Positions 32,166 to 43,730 of a stretch of 64,000 bases of DNA are shown here, piece after piece. How positions within the stretch are numbered: position 1 is the first letter of the stretch; every line of letters begins with the position of its first letter. The notes under the pieces are model-generated. The model worked only from the letters and a program-made list of their open reading frames with translations, did no database searches and was not told the DNA's origin. Both the position numbers and the translations under genes were made by a program. Source of the DNA: Pseudo-nitzschia pungens (lineage: Eukaryota > Bacillariophyta > Bacillariophyceae > Bacillariales > Bacillariaceae); assembly GCA_037355855.1 (NCBI GenBank), contig CM074759.1, forward strand, positions 3,472,001-3,536,000. The letters run 5' to 3'.

Positions 32166-35100
32166 ATGCCCCCCCCTCCCACTAAGGGGCGGCCCACCTC
32201 CCAAACCGCTTCCCGGAAGAAAAGATCTTCCACACCTCCTTCTTCTGCTAGGTCTGCCTCTGGGACTCGGTCTAACAAGCGCCCATTTGTGCAAAAGACC
32301 CCTCCAAGACATTCTAGTGTCACCTCTGCTCTTACTACTCCCTCTCCTACTCTTGATACCAGATCATCCTCTTCCTCTGCCTCATCAGCCTCTTCATCCT
32401 CTATGCCTGGGTCTTCTGTTGATGATATGTCTTCATCTTCTTCTGTGTCCTCATCTGCAGGTGTGCTTTCTGATGTTGATATGCTTGGCACTGAACCTGC
32501 TCCAGGGGATTCCTTGAAGACTTCTTCTTCTGCAGGCGTGCTCTCTGATGTTGAGATGCTTGGCACTGACTCTGCACCAGGGGAATCTGCACCAGGGGAC
32601 TCTGCACCAGGGGATTCCTTGCAAACTTCTTCTCTGTCAACAGCTTCTCAGCTAGGCTCCCAGGAGTCAGGTCCTCCGCAGTCAGGTACTCTGTCAGGCT
32701 CTCAGTCGTCAGGTGCTTTGCTGTCAGACCCCAAGCTGATAAGATCCCAGTCCTCAGGCTCCCAGCAGCAGGGCTCCCAGCAGCAGGGCTCCGAGCCGTC
32801 AGGATCCCAGCGACCAGGTTCCCAGCAGCCAGGATCCAAGCAGGGAGGCTCCCAGCTGCCAGGCCAACAGACGTCCAGACACACACCAACAGGTTCTGTG
32901 ACCTCAGGCAAGGTCCTTGCTTCATCTATCCTCAAGCAGTCTACTCTTGCCTTTTCCTCTGCCCAGAAGTCTGATCCCTCTCAGCAGCAAGCACGCCAAT
33001 CCCAACGCCAGGAGGCTCTGGCTGCTGCCAACAGGGCTCATTCCGCTTCCTTCCTCTGGTGTTTTTATGGTAAGGGCCCCTGTTCTGGCAAGGCTCCTAT
33101 CCCATCTGCAATTCATGCCTTTCGAAAATCTCCAACTGGTAACCGGTTATGGGCTGGGTGTCCAAGCCCCACACACTTCTTCAGCAAGAAGGAGGGTAAA
33201 GACAAAAAATCCATCCATGATATTTGCCGGACTGCCATCCCTCCTGTTTATGCTCAGTTTTTTCCGGACACTCCAGACTGGCGCAATGCCTCTGTAGCTT
33301 CCTTGGCTTCTATTGCCTCTGCTTGCTTTCAAGGCTCTGCCCCAGCCTGGACCAAGCAACCATCTGGCCAGGCTCTGAAGAAATGTCTTATTGGTTTGGT
33401 CAAGATGTCTCCTGAGTGTTTTGATGACCTGTATTGTGAGGGCAACCTTTTGCCTAGCACTGAAGGCAAAGTATGGTGGGCAGCCAATCAGGTGCTTGGC
33501 TCTCACTGGCATTTCAAGAAGCGCCCTCCTACACCTGCGCCACCAGTGGCTGATGATGCTTCCACTTCCAAATCTTCCACTTCCAAATCAGTGTCCTTTC
33601 TTCCTGGTGGTGGTGATGCTACTGTCTTGTCCTCTTCTGCTGGGCATTTCCTCCAACGCCGAGGGGTTTGCTCCAGTGATTCTAGAGCTCCAGTGGATGT
33701 CACTGCTGGCACCAAGTGTTCTCATAGTTCTTATGTCACTCTGTCCCTTCCAAGGTTGATGTCACAACGCCCTGGGGAACTATATGATGAGCTGCTCAAG
33801 TCTCTCAAGGAAGCTTTGGATCTTCTATGGACTGTTGACAAGCGCCTGGTGTTGTATGTTTTTCCCTCAAGAGCCAGGCTCAACCCCAAGGCCAAGCCTG
33901 TTACCAAGTTTTGGACGACACTTCCTGACAGGAAGACCTTGGAATTGTATGTTGCTCAGCTCTGGCTTCGCAGTAGAACTGCTCCTCATCTACGCTTCTT
34001 TTTGGGACACAGTGCTTCCCTGGAGAAACTCTTTTCAGCACAATTGCTCCAGAGGCTCAGAGACCGTGACATGGACCTGAAATATGACCACATACAGGCC
34101 CCAGTTATTGTCACCTGTGGCTTTCTCCTTGGATCTTACATGCAGAGTTTTGATCTTGACCACTACAACGAATTGCTTCAGACTCATCCCAGGTTTCAGG
34201 CATGTCCTATTGCTGTTATCAGGAAGAATATCAGCCTTGACAACTCCAGAACTCCTGATCCCAATCCGGTTCTGGCTGCTCATGTTTTATGTGATGCAAC
34301 AAAGCGCGCCCAAACTGTTAAGCTCCTCAAAGCCCAGTTCAACCGTTGCAAACCTTCAGACATTGCCTCTTTACCTGATGGTAAATTCTACAAGTTTATT
34401 GAAACAGCTACCAATCCTTCTGACAGACCTCTTCCCCCCTCCAAGCTCAAGACTGTTCGCCAGGCTAAGCACCGCCAAGCCAAATTTATTGAGAGCCATG
34501 AAACTGCTCCTGTTCTGGGGGTAGTTGATCTTGATCTTCCAGTTGACTTGGGCCAAGGGCTGGGTTTGAAGACACTGCGCAGTGTGCTTCTGGGCATCAG
34601 AACCCGTGACAATTGGTCATGGCCTCTTTTTCTTTCTGTTGATACCAGTTCATACCGAGGCGAGATCCTTGCTTTGTACAACATCACTACCAAGGCTGAA
34701 GCAACGGCCATGTTGTCTTTCCTGCCTATTTTTCTGGAGGCTCAGTATGGTTCTTGTGTTAGACAATGGTTCTCTTCTGAGTGCTTGACTGAAATGGAAG
34801 CTTACCATTGGGATGCTGCTGTCAATTGTGTTGTGGAAACTGCACCTGCTGCAGATCCAATGCAGGATAACTCTCTTCCATTTTTTGGTGATGGGGATGC
34901 ACGAGATTGGGAACTTGTTGATGATGACTTGTCAGTTGACCTTGCTCCTGATCTCACTTTTGATCTGGATTTGCACTTTAACCTCCAAGCCCGTGCTGAC
35001 AGTGGTGGTGGAGGCTTTGATGATTCTCAATCCATGGATACTTTAGCGACCGGCACTTCCAATCTCACTGATGTCCAGGCCTCAGCGCCTGCAGGTGCTG

Positions 35101-35432
35101 TTCCTCCTGGCGGTGATCCTACCCATGTGGCCAAGACTGATGCCTCCCCTGGTATCTCTCCTGCTGTTCCCCCTGAAGTTCCTGACCCTCCCCATGATGC
35201 CATGGCTGGTGACCTCCCTGTGGCCTCTCCTGAGTCCTCAACTGCAGTTCCTGCTGCCGGTGGTGGGGAAGATGCAGCCTCTGCATTGAGGCTTGGAGTT
35301 GCTGCAATTGCATTCTCTTCCAGTCATGATGCTAGTGTCAGTGATTTGAGCCATGCCAATGTCTCCACCAAATCAGCTCCGGCAACTCTTCCTTCCATGC
35401 GACAGACTCGGTTTCCTTCTGATCATGGTTAG
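32166..35432 (+). CDS. LINE ORF1 protein (1,088 aa), intact
   Basis: The best-preserved ORF1. The start ATG (GTACAATGCCCCCCCC) is shared with copy G. By position it should be the RNA-binding partner of ORF2, but I recognize no RRM, CCHC knuckle, coiled coil or esterase motif. Layout: basic Ser/Pro-rich N-terminus (SRKKRSSTPPSSARSASG); Ser/Asp-rich stretch; GSQxx pentapeptide repeats at about residues 192-235; a conserved block with WCFYGKGPCSGK...RLWAGCPSPTHFFSKKEGKDKKSIHD; a long folded-looking region with LYVAQLWLRSRTAPHLRFFLGHS and LGIRTRDNWSWPLFLSVD; and an acidic, Asp-rich C-terminus (DDDLSVDLAPDLTFDLDL). The stop TAG overlaps the ORF2 ATG. Length far exceeds the 300-400 aa of L1 ORF1. 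Confidence 0.88.
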   Translation: MPPPPTKGRPTSQTASRKKRSSTPPSSARSASGTRSNKRPFVQKTPPRHSSVTSALTTPSPTLDTRSSSSSASSASSSSMPGSSVDDMSSSSSVSSSAGVLSDVDMLGTEPAPGDSLKTSSSAGVLSDVEMLGTDSAPGESAPGDSAPGDSLQTSSLSTASQLGSQESGPPQSGTLSGSQSSGALLSDPKLIRSQSSGSQQQGSQQQGSEPSGSQRPGSQQPGSKQGGSQLPGQQTSRHTPTGSVTSGKVLASSILKQSTLAFSSAQKSDPSQQQARQSQRQEALAAANRAHSASFLWCFYGKGPCSGKAPIPSAIHAFRKSPTGNRLWAGCPSPTHFFSKKEGKDKKSIHDICRTAIPPVYAQFFPDTPDWRNASVASLASIASACFQGSAPAWTKQPSGQALKKCLIGLVKMSPECFDDLYCEGNLLPSTEGKVWWAANQVLGSHWHFKKRPPTPAPPVADDASTSKSSTSKSVSFLPGGGDATVLSSSAGHFLQRRGVCSSDSRAPVDVTAGTKCSHSSYVTLSLPRLMSQRPGELYDELLKSLKEALDLLWTVDKRLVLYVFPSRARLNPKAKPVTKFWTTLPDRKTLELYVAQLWLRSRTAPHLRFFLGHSASLEKLFSAQLLQRLRDRDMDLKYDHIQAPVIVTCGFLLGSYMQSFDLDHYNELLQTHPRFQACPIAVIRKNISLDNSRTPDPNPVLAAHVLCDATKRAQTVKLLKAQFNRCKPSDIASLPDGKFYKFIETATNPSDRPLPPSKLKTVRQAKHRQAKFIESHETAPVLGVVDLDLPVDLGQGLGLKTLRSVLLGIRTRDNWSWPLFLSVDTSSYRGEILALYNITTKAEATAMLSFLPIFLEAQYGSCVRQWFSSECLTEMEAYHWDAAVNCVVETAPAADPMQDNSLPFFGDGDARDWELVDDDLSVDLAPDLTFDLDLHFNLQARADSGGGGFDDSQSMDTLATGTSNLTDVQASAPAGAVPPGGDPTHVAKTDASPGISPAVPPEVPDPPHDAMAGDLPVASPESSTAVPAAGGGEDAASALRLGVAAIAFSSSHDASVSDLSHANVSTKSAPATLPSMRQTRFPSDHG

Positions 35433-38400
35433 CTCTTCTGGTATGAGGTGTGATGGGATGCCTTCCAATCCAAATCCCATCAATGCTTCTCCTGTTTCTC
35501 CCTTTTCCCCCTCCGACTCTTCCCCTGTCCCTCATTTTGTCCAATTAACTCTTCATGGAGAATCTCTTGCTGCTAAGGATTCTGACACTTTTGGTCATTC
35601 CTTCCCTCAAGCTCCATCCTATAACTCTACCATCATCACTTTCCAAAACATTGGACCACAGCGCAGAGCTGCCTTTATGTCCATGTCCAAGCACAACTCC
35701 CGTCAATTTGTCAAGAGCAATGCCAGTGTGGCTCTTTTTGCTGAACATTGTTTGAATGAATCCAAACTCCTGCCCTGTGATCTTTTCAATCGGCGCATGA
35801 AGAATGTCAGTCCCTCAAGTTTTTCCTATCTTGCTAACAACAAGCATGAAGCTTCTGCCTGCTCTTGGCTTCAGCCTGGCGGCACAGGTTTTTCCATTGA
35901 CCAGCTGTTCAGCTCACACAAGGTTGCACATGGAGCTGATCCATCTGGTCTTGGCAGATGGTCCTTTGTCAAGTTTCAGGGCAGGGATGGCTACAATGTC
36001 ACCATGTTTTCTGCCTACTGCCCAGTTGAAAATGATAGGGATCTTGGCTCAGTCTGGAATCAACAGTACCGATACTTTCAAGCCGCTGAAAATCTTTTCA
36101 GTCCCAATCCATGCATTCTCTTTCACAGGGATTTAACTGCTGCCCTTCAAGTCTGTCTGGGTGCAGGTGATCAAGTCATTGTTGGGATTGACCAGAATGC
36201 TGATGTCAGGACTGATGGCTTGTCTTTTGAGCTCAAGGCTCTTGGTTTCAGAGATGCCATTCTTACCCTTCATAGTACGTCTTCTCCTCCTGCCACTCAC
36301 AACCGCAACACTACCAGAACACCAATTGATGCCATTTGGGTCTCTGAGAATGTTGATGTTCTCAGGGCTGGGTATTGTCCCTTTGGAGGTGCCCATGGTA
36401 TGGAATCTGACCATCGTATGCTCTGGATTGAGGTTTGTAATAGCAGCATCATGGGCAAACATTTGCCACCTCCTGTGAGATTCTCTCTGTCCAAACTCCA
36501 GTCCTCCCATCCTCATCTGCGACAACGGTATTTCAAGCGAGTGAGGCACTGCTTTCTCAAGGCTGGAGTGTTTTCTCTCCAAGCTAAGCTGGAGCACCTA
36601 CTGGCTCAGTTTCAGTCTGGGGATATTTCTGTGCGCACTGATCTCATCACCACATATGAAGTACTCCATGAAACCTCTACCTCTCTCAGGCTCTCTGTTG
36701 CACAAAACCTCTGCCACACTAGAGCTGGTTTGGTTCCATGGTCACCTAAGCTGCAAGTCTATCGTGATACCATTGACTTTTGGCGGCGTGTTGTTAAGTT
36801 GAGACAGGGTGTGTCCACCAGTCATACTGTTTTGAAAAGGTTGGCCTGCAAGCTTTCTCTCTACAAAGGAGAACACAGTGACCTTTCCAGTGCTCTCCTC
36901 CATCTGAAACAAGCTTACAAGCAATACCGGGCAGTGAAGAAATTGGCCCCCTCATGGAGAGACTCCTTCAATCAAGGCCTGGTGGATGCACTTCTTGCTG
37001 AAGGCAAGCCTCACAACCAGCATGCTTCTCAGATTCGTGCCAGGATGCGCAGGGAACGTCTTCAACGCGAGCTTGGTCTCGCTGCTCGGTCTATTCGGGG
37101 ACGTGTCAACAAGTCAGCAGTCTTGCGCGCTATTGCAGTTGGCCATGATGGTGTTGAACAGGTCTTGGAATCTCAGTCTACTATGGTTCCAGCTATGGCT
37201 GAATCCAATGTCCGGCGTCAACAGCAGTGTCTTGGCACTCCTTCCATGACTCCCTCCTTCATTCAAGATTTTGGCTACCTAGGCACTGCCCATGCTGCTC
37301 CCCAAGTCCTTGATGGCACATACATTCCTCCTCCTGCCACTGACAAATACCTTTCTGAATTTCTTTCCTGTCTCAAAGTCCCTGACTCTATACTGAGTTT
37401 GCCCCCCTTTGACTATTCAGTGTGTCCAGCTGACAATGCTGCTGCCTGGAAACGCCAGAGGGAACGCACAGCAAGTGAACCTTCTTGTTTGAGTTTTGCC
37501 CACCACAAGGCATTTGCCCTGGATCCCCAGCTGAACAAGTTTGACACTCTCCTGAGATCCGTCCCTTTGATTGTTGGCTTCTCTCCTTCTGCTTGGCAGG
37601 TCATCACTGATGTTGAGATCTTCAAGAAACCTGGTGAATATAGAGTGGATAAGATGAGACTCATCCAGTTGATGTCTCCTGAGTTCCAAATCAACAACAA
37701 GATGATTGGCAGACGAATTCTTGCCCATGCTGAACGTGCCAATGCCGTGGCTGTTGATCAACATGGAAGCAGGAAACACCACAAGGCAATCAACACCTGC
37801 CTGAACAAGAAGCTCATATGTGATGTGTTGCGGCAGAAGCGCAGATCCGGTGCTGTTGCTATGAATGATGCCAAGGGCTGCTATGATAGGATCTCTCATC
37901 CCATTGCAGGTCTCACTCTCCAGAGCTTTGGGGTTCCTGCACATGTGTGTGAGGTTCTTTTGTCTACTTTGCAACTTGCCAAGCACCACATCAAAACTGG
38001 TTTTGGTCGGTCAGGTCCTGTGTATGGTGATGAACCTGTTCCTCTCAGTGGTTGTGGCCAAGGCAATGGTATTGGTCCAACTCTTTGGGCTTTGGTGTCA
38101 ACAATTGTCTTCCGAATGATGCAACAGGCTGGGCATGGTGTCCATCTTCTCACTTCATTGTCACTGCAACTGGTTTCTCTTGTGGGTTTTGCCTTTGTGG
38201 ATGACACAGATTTGTTTTGTGCTGGCTCTGATTCCTCCACATCTGGTGAGGAATTAGCTGTTGACTTTCAGGAAGCTCTTGACCGATGGGCTGGTGGGAT
38301 TATTGCCACTGGTGGCGCTATTGAACCTGCCAAATCCTTCTGTTATTTGATTGATTTCAAATGGAATGGATCCGGTTGGGATTATCGCTCCATTGCTGAC

Positions 38401-41269
38401 ATGCCTGGTGACTTCTCAGTTGCTGACAAGAATGGCAATCGAGCTACCCTGGATCGTTTTGAAGTTGACCATGCTGACAAGACTCTTGGGGTTTTTATCT
38501 CCATGGATGGCAATGAGGAAGCACAGATTGCTCACATGAAGTCACAGTCTCAGTCTTTTGGCTCTCAACTCAAGGCTTCCAAGTGTGAGAAGCGCGCATC
38601 CCTCTACACCTTCAAGTATTCTTTCATGAAGTCTGTTGAATACCCCATGCCTGTCACGCAACTTGATGAGGCCACTTGGACTAAGATAATTCACCCAGCT
38701 CTTGTTCCTGTGCTGAATAAAGCAGGGATGTCACGGACATTTCCCAGACATGTGTTCTATGGTCCTTCCCTCTATCAAGGCTTTGGATTCATCCATCCAT
38801 ACCTCCTCCAAGAGTTCAGTCATATTGCCACCCTCTTTCAGGAATCTGTCAGGTCCTCACAAACTGGTAGGATTCTCAGGCTAACTGCTGAGTCTCTCCG
38901 GCTCGAACTTGGCATTCCTCTCCATCTTGGTGTCACACCATATCATCCTTTTGCTTCCTACGTCACTCCCTGCTGGTACAAACATGTGTGGAAGTTTTTC
39001 TCTGTTCACCCTGTGAGCTTGTTTGAAGACTTCCCAGATCTTCCTCTGTTACGTTCCAATGACTGTTATCTCATGCAAGCCTTTGTCAACTCTGGCTTCA
39101 GAGGTGCTGACTTGTCCCTCTTGAATCACATGCGCATGTCCCTCAAGGCTATTTCCCTTGCTGACATTTGTACTCCAGATGGAAAAAGACTCTCTCCCAT
39201 GGCTTTCCAGCTGACCTCCTCCAATCACTTGAGGGATCATCTTGACTGGCCGAGATGTCCTCCATCTTGGCCTCCAGCAGCAAAGCGCTTATGGACTAAG
39301 GCACTTCAGACCTGTTTTCTTCCCCCCTGTCCACCCCCTGCAGCCAGGGCACTGGCTCCTTCTTTTCATCTTGGGCATTGGCTCTCTCCCCAGACAGCTT
39401 CTCTCTGGCCTTGGTTTTTGTCTCCATCCACCAACAGAATATTCTTCAAAACTTCTACTGGCTGGATTGTGAGCACCTCCCAGGGCAGGGGCAGATACAG
39501 GGTCACTGCTGAACTCATTCCTGACAAACCAGCCTGTGCTGATGTGCTTGTCTGCCCTGTTATTTGTGGACAAGTTGTACGCGTTGTTGGGTCCTCTGCC
39601 TTTGTTTCCGAACCTCCTGACATGGATCCTCTGGTGTACAATCCATTTGATTCTCTTCCAGACTCCCCTTCAGATGCCTTTGATTCACTCTGTGCGTCTC
39701 CAAGAGTACTTCTCCACAAATATTCCTTACCACAGGCTGGCTGTCAGCACCTTGTTGATGCTATCCAGAGTGGTACTGCCAGTGCTGTATGTGATGGTTC
39801 ATTTGATCCGGACCTTCTCAGAGGAACTTCTGCTTTCATTTTGTCACCCAATACCTCCACCAAGACTGCTTCATTGTTCCTCACTGGCTGTAATTTTGTC
39901 AGTGGATCCCCTGAGGATCAATCTTCTTACAGGAGTGAACTGGCAGGTATCATTGGGGTTCTCACCTGCTGCACTGCTCTGGTGAGTCTTTTTGATATTG
40001 CTTCTGGCTCTATCACTATTGCTCTGGATGGTGACACAGCTCTCAAACAGGCTGAGGGATCATGGCCATTGGTTATTTCCCAGAAGTCTTTTGATTATGT
40101 TTATGTCATCAGAAACATGATTTCTGCCCTGCCAATCTCTGTGCACTTTCAGTGGGTTCAGGGCCATCAAGCTGGAATCTTTCTTGATTGGTGGGCCCTT
40201 CGCAATCATCAGGTTGACAGCATGGCAAAGGCATTTCTCTCTGCCCATAACGCCTCTGCCCATCACTATCCCAGACTTGTGTTTGAGCCCTGGGCTTTTT
40301 CTCTCAATGGAAGCAAGTGTTCAAGGTTTGATCAAAATGCTTTGCATGTTGCCATTTCTGGTCCTCCTCTTCTTCAATATTGGCAGACCCACCATGACAT
40401 TCCCATTCCACAACCTGTTTTGAGTTCCATCCATTGGTGTGCCCATCTGAATGCCTTCAAGCGTTTACCTCCTGGCATGCAAAGGTGGTTTGTCAAGTTT
40501 GCTTCTGGATGCATTGGTGTTGGCAACCAACTACTTCACTACCAGTATCAGGATCACTCCCGGTGTCCATTGTGTGATGCAGACAACGAGAAGGTTTCTC
40601 ATGTGCTCTCCTGCAAGGATACCTGGGGCATGTACACGCATAGTGTGTCATGCCTTCACGGGACCACTGCAGAAGAGGCTTGAAGTTGAACAAACTGATC
40701 CATCATTGGTTGTTGCCATTGTGGATCTTCTCACCAGAGTTCGGAAGGGCCAGACCATTTATCCATCATCCTACTCACTTGCAATTGCGTCTGCTGTCAG
40801 GGCACAGAGGACTATTGGCTGGCACAACTGGCTTCTTGGTAGGTGGTCTCCTCGCTGGTATCAAATCCAGGCTGACTACTACTCCCACATTGGAAGCAAG
40901 CGCTCTCCCAAACGTTGGGCTACAGCTATCATCCATCAGTTCTTTCTTACCTCCTGGGATCTTTGGACCTATAGGAATGAACGACTCCATGGTCCTGGGG
41001 GCGCCCTTGACGCTGAACAACACCAATCTCTTGATGCTTCCATCACCTCAGAATTGGCAATTGGTGCAGCTGGTGCACTTCCCCAGTCACACTCCCTGTT
41101 ACAAACCCCTTTCCACGTCCTACAAGGTTACACCCTGACTGCCAAGCGGCAGTGGCTTGCAACCATCCACCTTGCAAGGAAGCAATATGCAGCGCCTGTC
41201 CCACCAGTGCAGCCATACCGACAAGAGGCTGCTCTTCTCAGAGCCTGGCTTACTGGACCTCAGGGTTGA
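35425..41269 (+). pseudogene. LINE E ORF2 (endonuclease-RT-RNase H-finger), frameshifted near 3' end
   Basis: The full-length gene would be about 1,948 codons from the ATG at 35425, which overlaps the ORF1 stop by 8 nt. The AP-type endonuclease has N75 (FQNIG), E107 (AEHCLNE), D256 and N258 (GIDQNAD), D302 (PIDAIW), and D329-H330 (ESDHR). The RT has FVDD at 924-927, and RNase H D1457, E1505 and D1535. A C-X2-C-X8-H-X3-C finger starts near 1714. Just after the finger, at about 40622-40655, several small insertions shift the frame (SCKDTWGMYTHSVSC instead of SCKDTGAV...) and a stop follows at 40683. The remaining C-terminus continues in another frame to 41269. Catalytic domains are complete, so loss of activity is likely but not certain. 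Confidence 0.9.
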
Positions 41270-41576
41270 TTACACTTTGTACCTTGGTTTTGTCTTCTGT
41301 TCCTGCTTCTTATCCTGTCCCATCCCTTTTGATACTGGATCTTATCCCAATATCTTCATTCCCATTTCACTTTCTCTCAAGTCCCTATTTTGTGGGACTT
41401 GTTTGTCTTTTTCCCTGCTTGATGTTCAAGGTTTGTTTGAAAATTTGTCGTTCTGCCACTTGGGGTCCTGACTCTATGATGGAGGCAACGTTAAAGTCTG
41501 GTTACAGACTGAGTAATTTAGTTTCACCTTTGGTGATTAAAGTTATTTAAATACGTATATTATTATTATTATTATT
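41270..41576 (+). other. LINE E 3'UTR and (ATT)n tail
   Basis: About 307 nt. It is nearly the same as at 3868-4172, with both hairpins (AGTCTG-GTTA-CAGACT; TCACC-TTT-GGTGA) and seven or so ATT units. Confidence 0.85.
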
Positions 41577-41748
41577 GTCATCACCTGGCACTTTTCCATC
41601 CAAGTGGCGTGTCTGCTGTTGCCCCAGCACCAACCAATTTGCCTTTCAGTTGTTGCTTTGCCCTCAACTGGTGCTTCTCCTGCCCCGGCCTTTGTCATCA
41701 CCTGGCACTTTTACATCCAAGAGGCGTGCCTGCTGTTGCTCCAGCACC
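41577..41748 (+). repeat. Inverted monomer fragment between LINE E and LINE D
   Basis: 172 bp of 117-bp-family monomer in plus orientation, directly after the (ATT)n tail of E. At 41748/41749 orientation switches abruptly (CCAGCACCC then AATCAACAGAACAGC); the latter phrase occurs in minus orientation in LINE F at about 62772. It may be a piece of LINE D 5'UTR inverted during insertion of E. Confidence 0.7.
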
Positions 41749-42560
41749 CAATCAACAGAACAGCAAACACGCTGCTTGGATGTAAAAGTGCCAGGTGATG
41801 ACAAAGGCCGGGGCAGGAGAAGCACCAGTTGAGGGCAAAGGCCGGGGCAGGAGAAGCACCGGTTGAAGGCAAAGACCGGGGCAGGAGAAGCACCGGTTGA
41901 AGGCAAACAAGAGCAGAAAACCTCTAGTGGAGTGCAGGGGCACCAACTGAAACGCCGCGCTTGAATGGAGAAGTGCCAGGTGCTGACAATGGCCGGGGCA
42001 GGAGAAGCACCGGGTGAGGGCAAACAACAGCCGACAAGCAAGCTGTTGGGTGCTGGAGCAACAGCAGGCACGCCTCTTGGATGTAAAAGTGCCAGGTGAT
42101 GACAAAGGCCGGGGCAGGAGAAGCACCATTTGAGGGCAAAGCAACAACTGAAAGGCAAATTGGTGGGTGCTGTGGCAACAGCAGACACGCCACTTGGATG
42201 GAAAAGTGCCAGGTGATGACAAAGGCCGGGGCAGGAGAAGCACCGGTTGGGAACAAAGACCGGGGCAGGAGAAGCACCGTTTGAGGGCAAAGCAACAACT
42301 GAAAAGCAAATTGGTAGGTGCTGGGGCAACAGCAGACACGCCACTTGGATGGAAAAGTGCCAGGTGCTGACAGTGGCCGGGGCAGGAGAAGCACCGGTTG
42401 AGGGCAAACAAAGCCGAAAAGCAAGCTGTTGGGTGCTGGAGCAACAGCAGGCACGCCTCTTGGATGTAAAAGTGCCAGGTGATGACAAAGGCTGGGGCAG
42501 GAGAAGCACCGGTTGAGGGCAAAGCAACAGCTGAAAAGCAACCTGTTAGGTGAGGGCAAT
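41749..42560 (-). repeat. 117-bp-family monomers of LINE D 5'UTR
   Basis: Full and shortened monomers in minus orientation, with GTGCCAGGTGATGACAAAGG recurring along the tract and several 33-36-bp subunits near 41835-41905. Confidence 0.8.
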
Positions 42561-42889
42561 TCAACAGTAGAAAACCTCGAGTGGAGTGCAGAAGTAACAA
42601 CAGAAACGCCACTTGGGTGCAGAAATGCCTGATGATGACAAATGCCGGGGCAGTAGAAGCACCAGTTGAGTGCAGAAATGCCAGGTGATAGATTGGATGC
42701 TGGGAAACAGGGTACAGCAGCAACAACAGGTCCAAGGTTGGTCTGGACAAGGAAAAACTCCAGGGGAACCAAAAGAAAAGACTGGAGCACTACCAGAAGA
42801 GTCACGTTCGAAACCCACAGAGGTGCTCTGGAGTTACAGAATTTAGAAACTCCAGTAGACCACTGCAAATTGTGTAGAAACTGCAGCAA

Positions 42890-43730
42890 ATTGGCTTGTA
42901 GACTTGTAGGGACCAAAAGGGACCAGGGAAGCTGCTTGCTTGAAAACAGGGGCTTTAGTAGGAACACTTAGGGACCGGGGGATATCAATGGCAGGGCACA
43001 CTTAAAAGGCTCAGGAGGGAACTTGAAGTTCGGACTCGCAAGTACTTATAAGTGGAAACAGTATCCAGGGGCAATTGGCTTGAAAACAGGGACCTTGAGC
43101 GCGACACTTAGGGACCAGGGAAGCAGTGGAAACAGTATCCGGGGGCAATTGGCTTGAAAGCAGGTACCTTGAGCGAGACACTTAGGGACCAGGGAAGCTG
43201 CTTGCTTGAAAACAGGGGCTTTAGTAGAAAGACCTAGGGACCAGAGGGAGGCTTGTGTCTTGAAAACAGTGTCGAACTTGAAGTTCAGGTTGGGGTTGCT
43301 TAATAGCGAAAACACTTAGGGATCAGGGAGCTCGCAAACACTTAGGGACCAGGGGAATTGTAGTAGCTGTAGTCTTGTAAACAAGAGGGCACTAAGTAGG
43401 AGGTACTTAGGGATCGGTTGGTCTTGGCTTGAAAACAGATGTAGTAGGGGGAACCTTAAGCGAAAACACTTAGGGACTGGGGGGCTTGGCTAGGAAACAG
43501 GGTAGCTCTTAAGTGATTAACACTTATGGAGAAGGGAGGCTATTGACTTGAAAATAGGAAGGGTACTGGAAGATATGCTCGCGCGAACTTGCAAATACTT
43601 AGGGATCAGCACGGAGGAACCTTCTAGAAGGGGGGTATATATGTGTTCGATCTTGAAGAATGTAGAACGTTAAGTGGGTTCGACCTTGAAGAATGTAGAA
43701 CGTTAAGTGGGTATCACTTATGGGGCTTGG
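42890..43730 (-). repeat. CCCTAAGTG/TTTTCAAG repeats of LINE D 5'UTR
   Basis: The same degenerate repeat block as at 16331-17220. It includes a local duplication of TTCGA(T/C)CTTGAAGAATGTAGAACG near 43645-43705. Confidence 0.75.

Larger units (their letters stand above)
19838..41576 (+). mobile_element. LINE copy E (plus), full length, interrupted by Copia
   Basis: It starts ACAATTTTGCGACG at 19838 and ends in (ATT)n at 41576. Without the Copia element and its 5-bp duplication it is about 12.85 kb. It has all parts: 5'UTR repeat blocks, unique block, monomers, ORF1, ORF2 and 3'UTR. The left flank is ORF1 of LINE D; the right flank is an inverted monomer fragment. No matching target duplication is seen at its two ends, so insertion was probably accompanied by rearrangement. 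Confidence 0.9.

Noticed and set aside
35353..35424. An upstream in-frame ATG for ORF2 in LINE E (MPMSPPNQLRQ)
   Set aside because: It lies within ORF1 coding sequence and would need an 80-nt overlap. The ATG at 35425 overlapping the stop is conserved in placement and better explains coupled translation.
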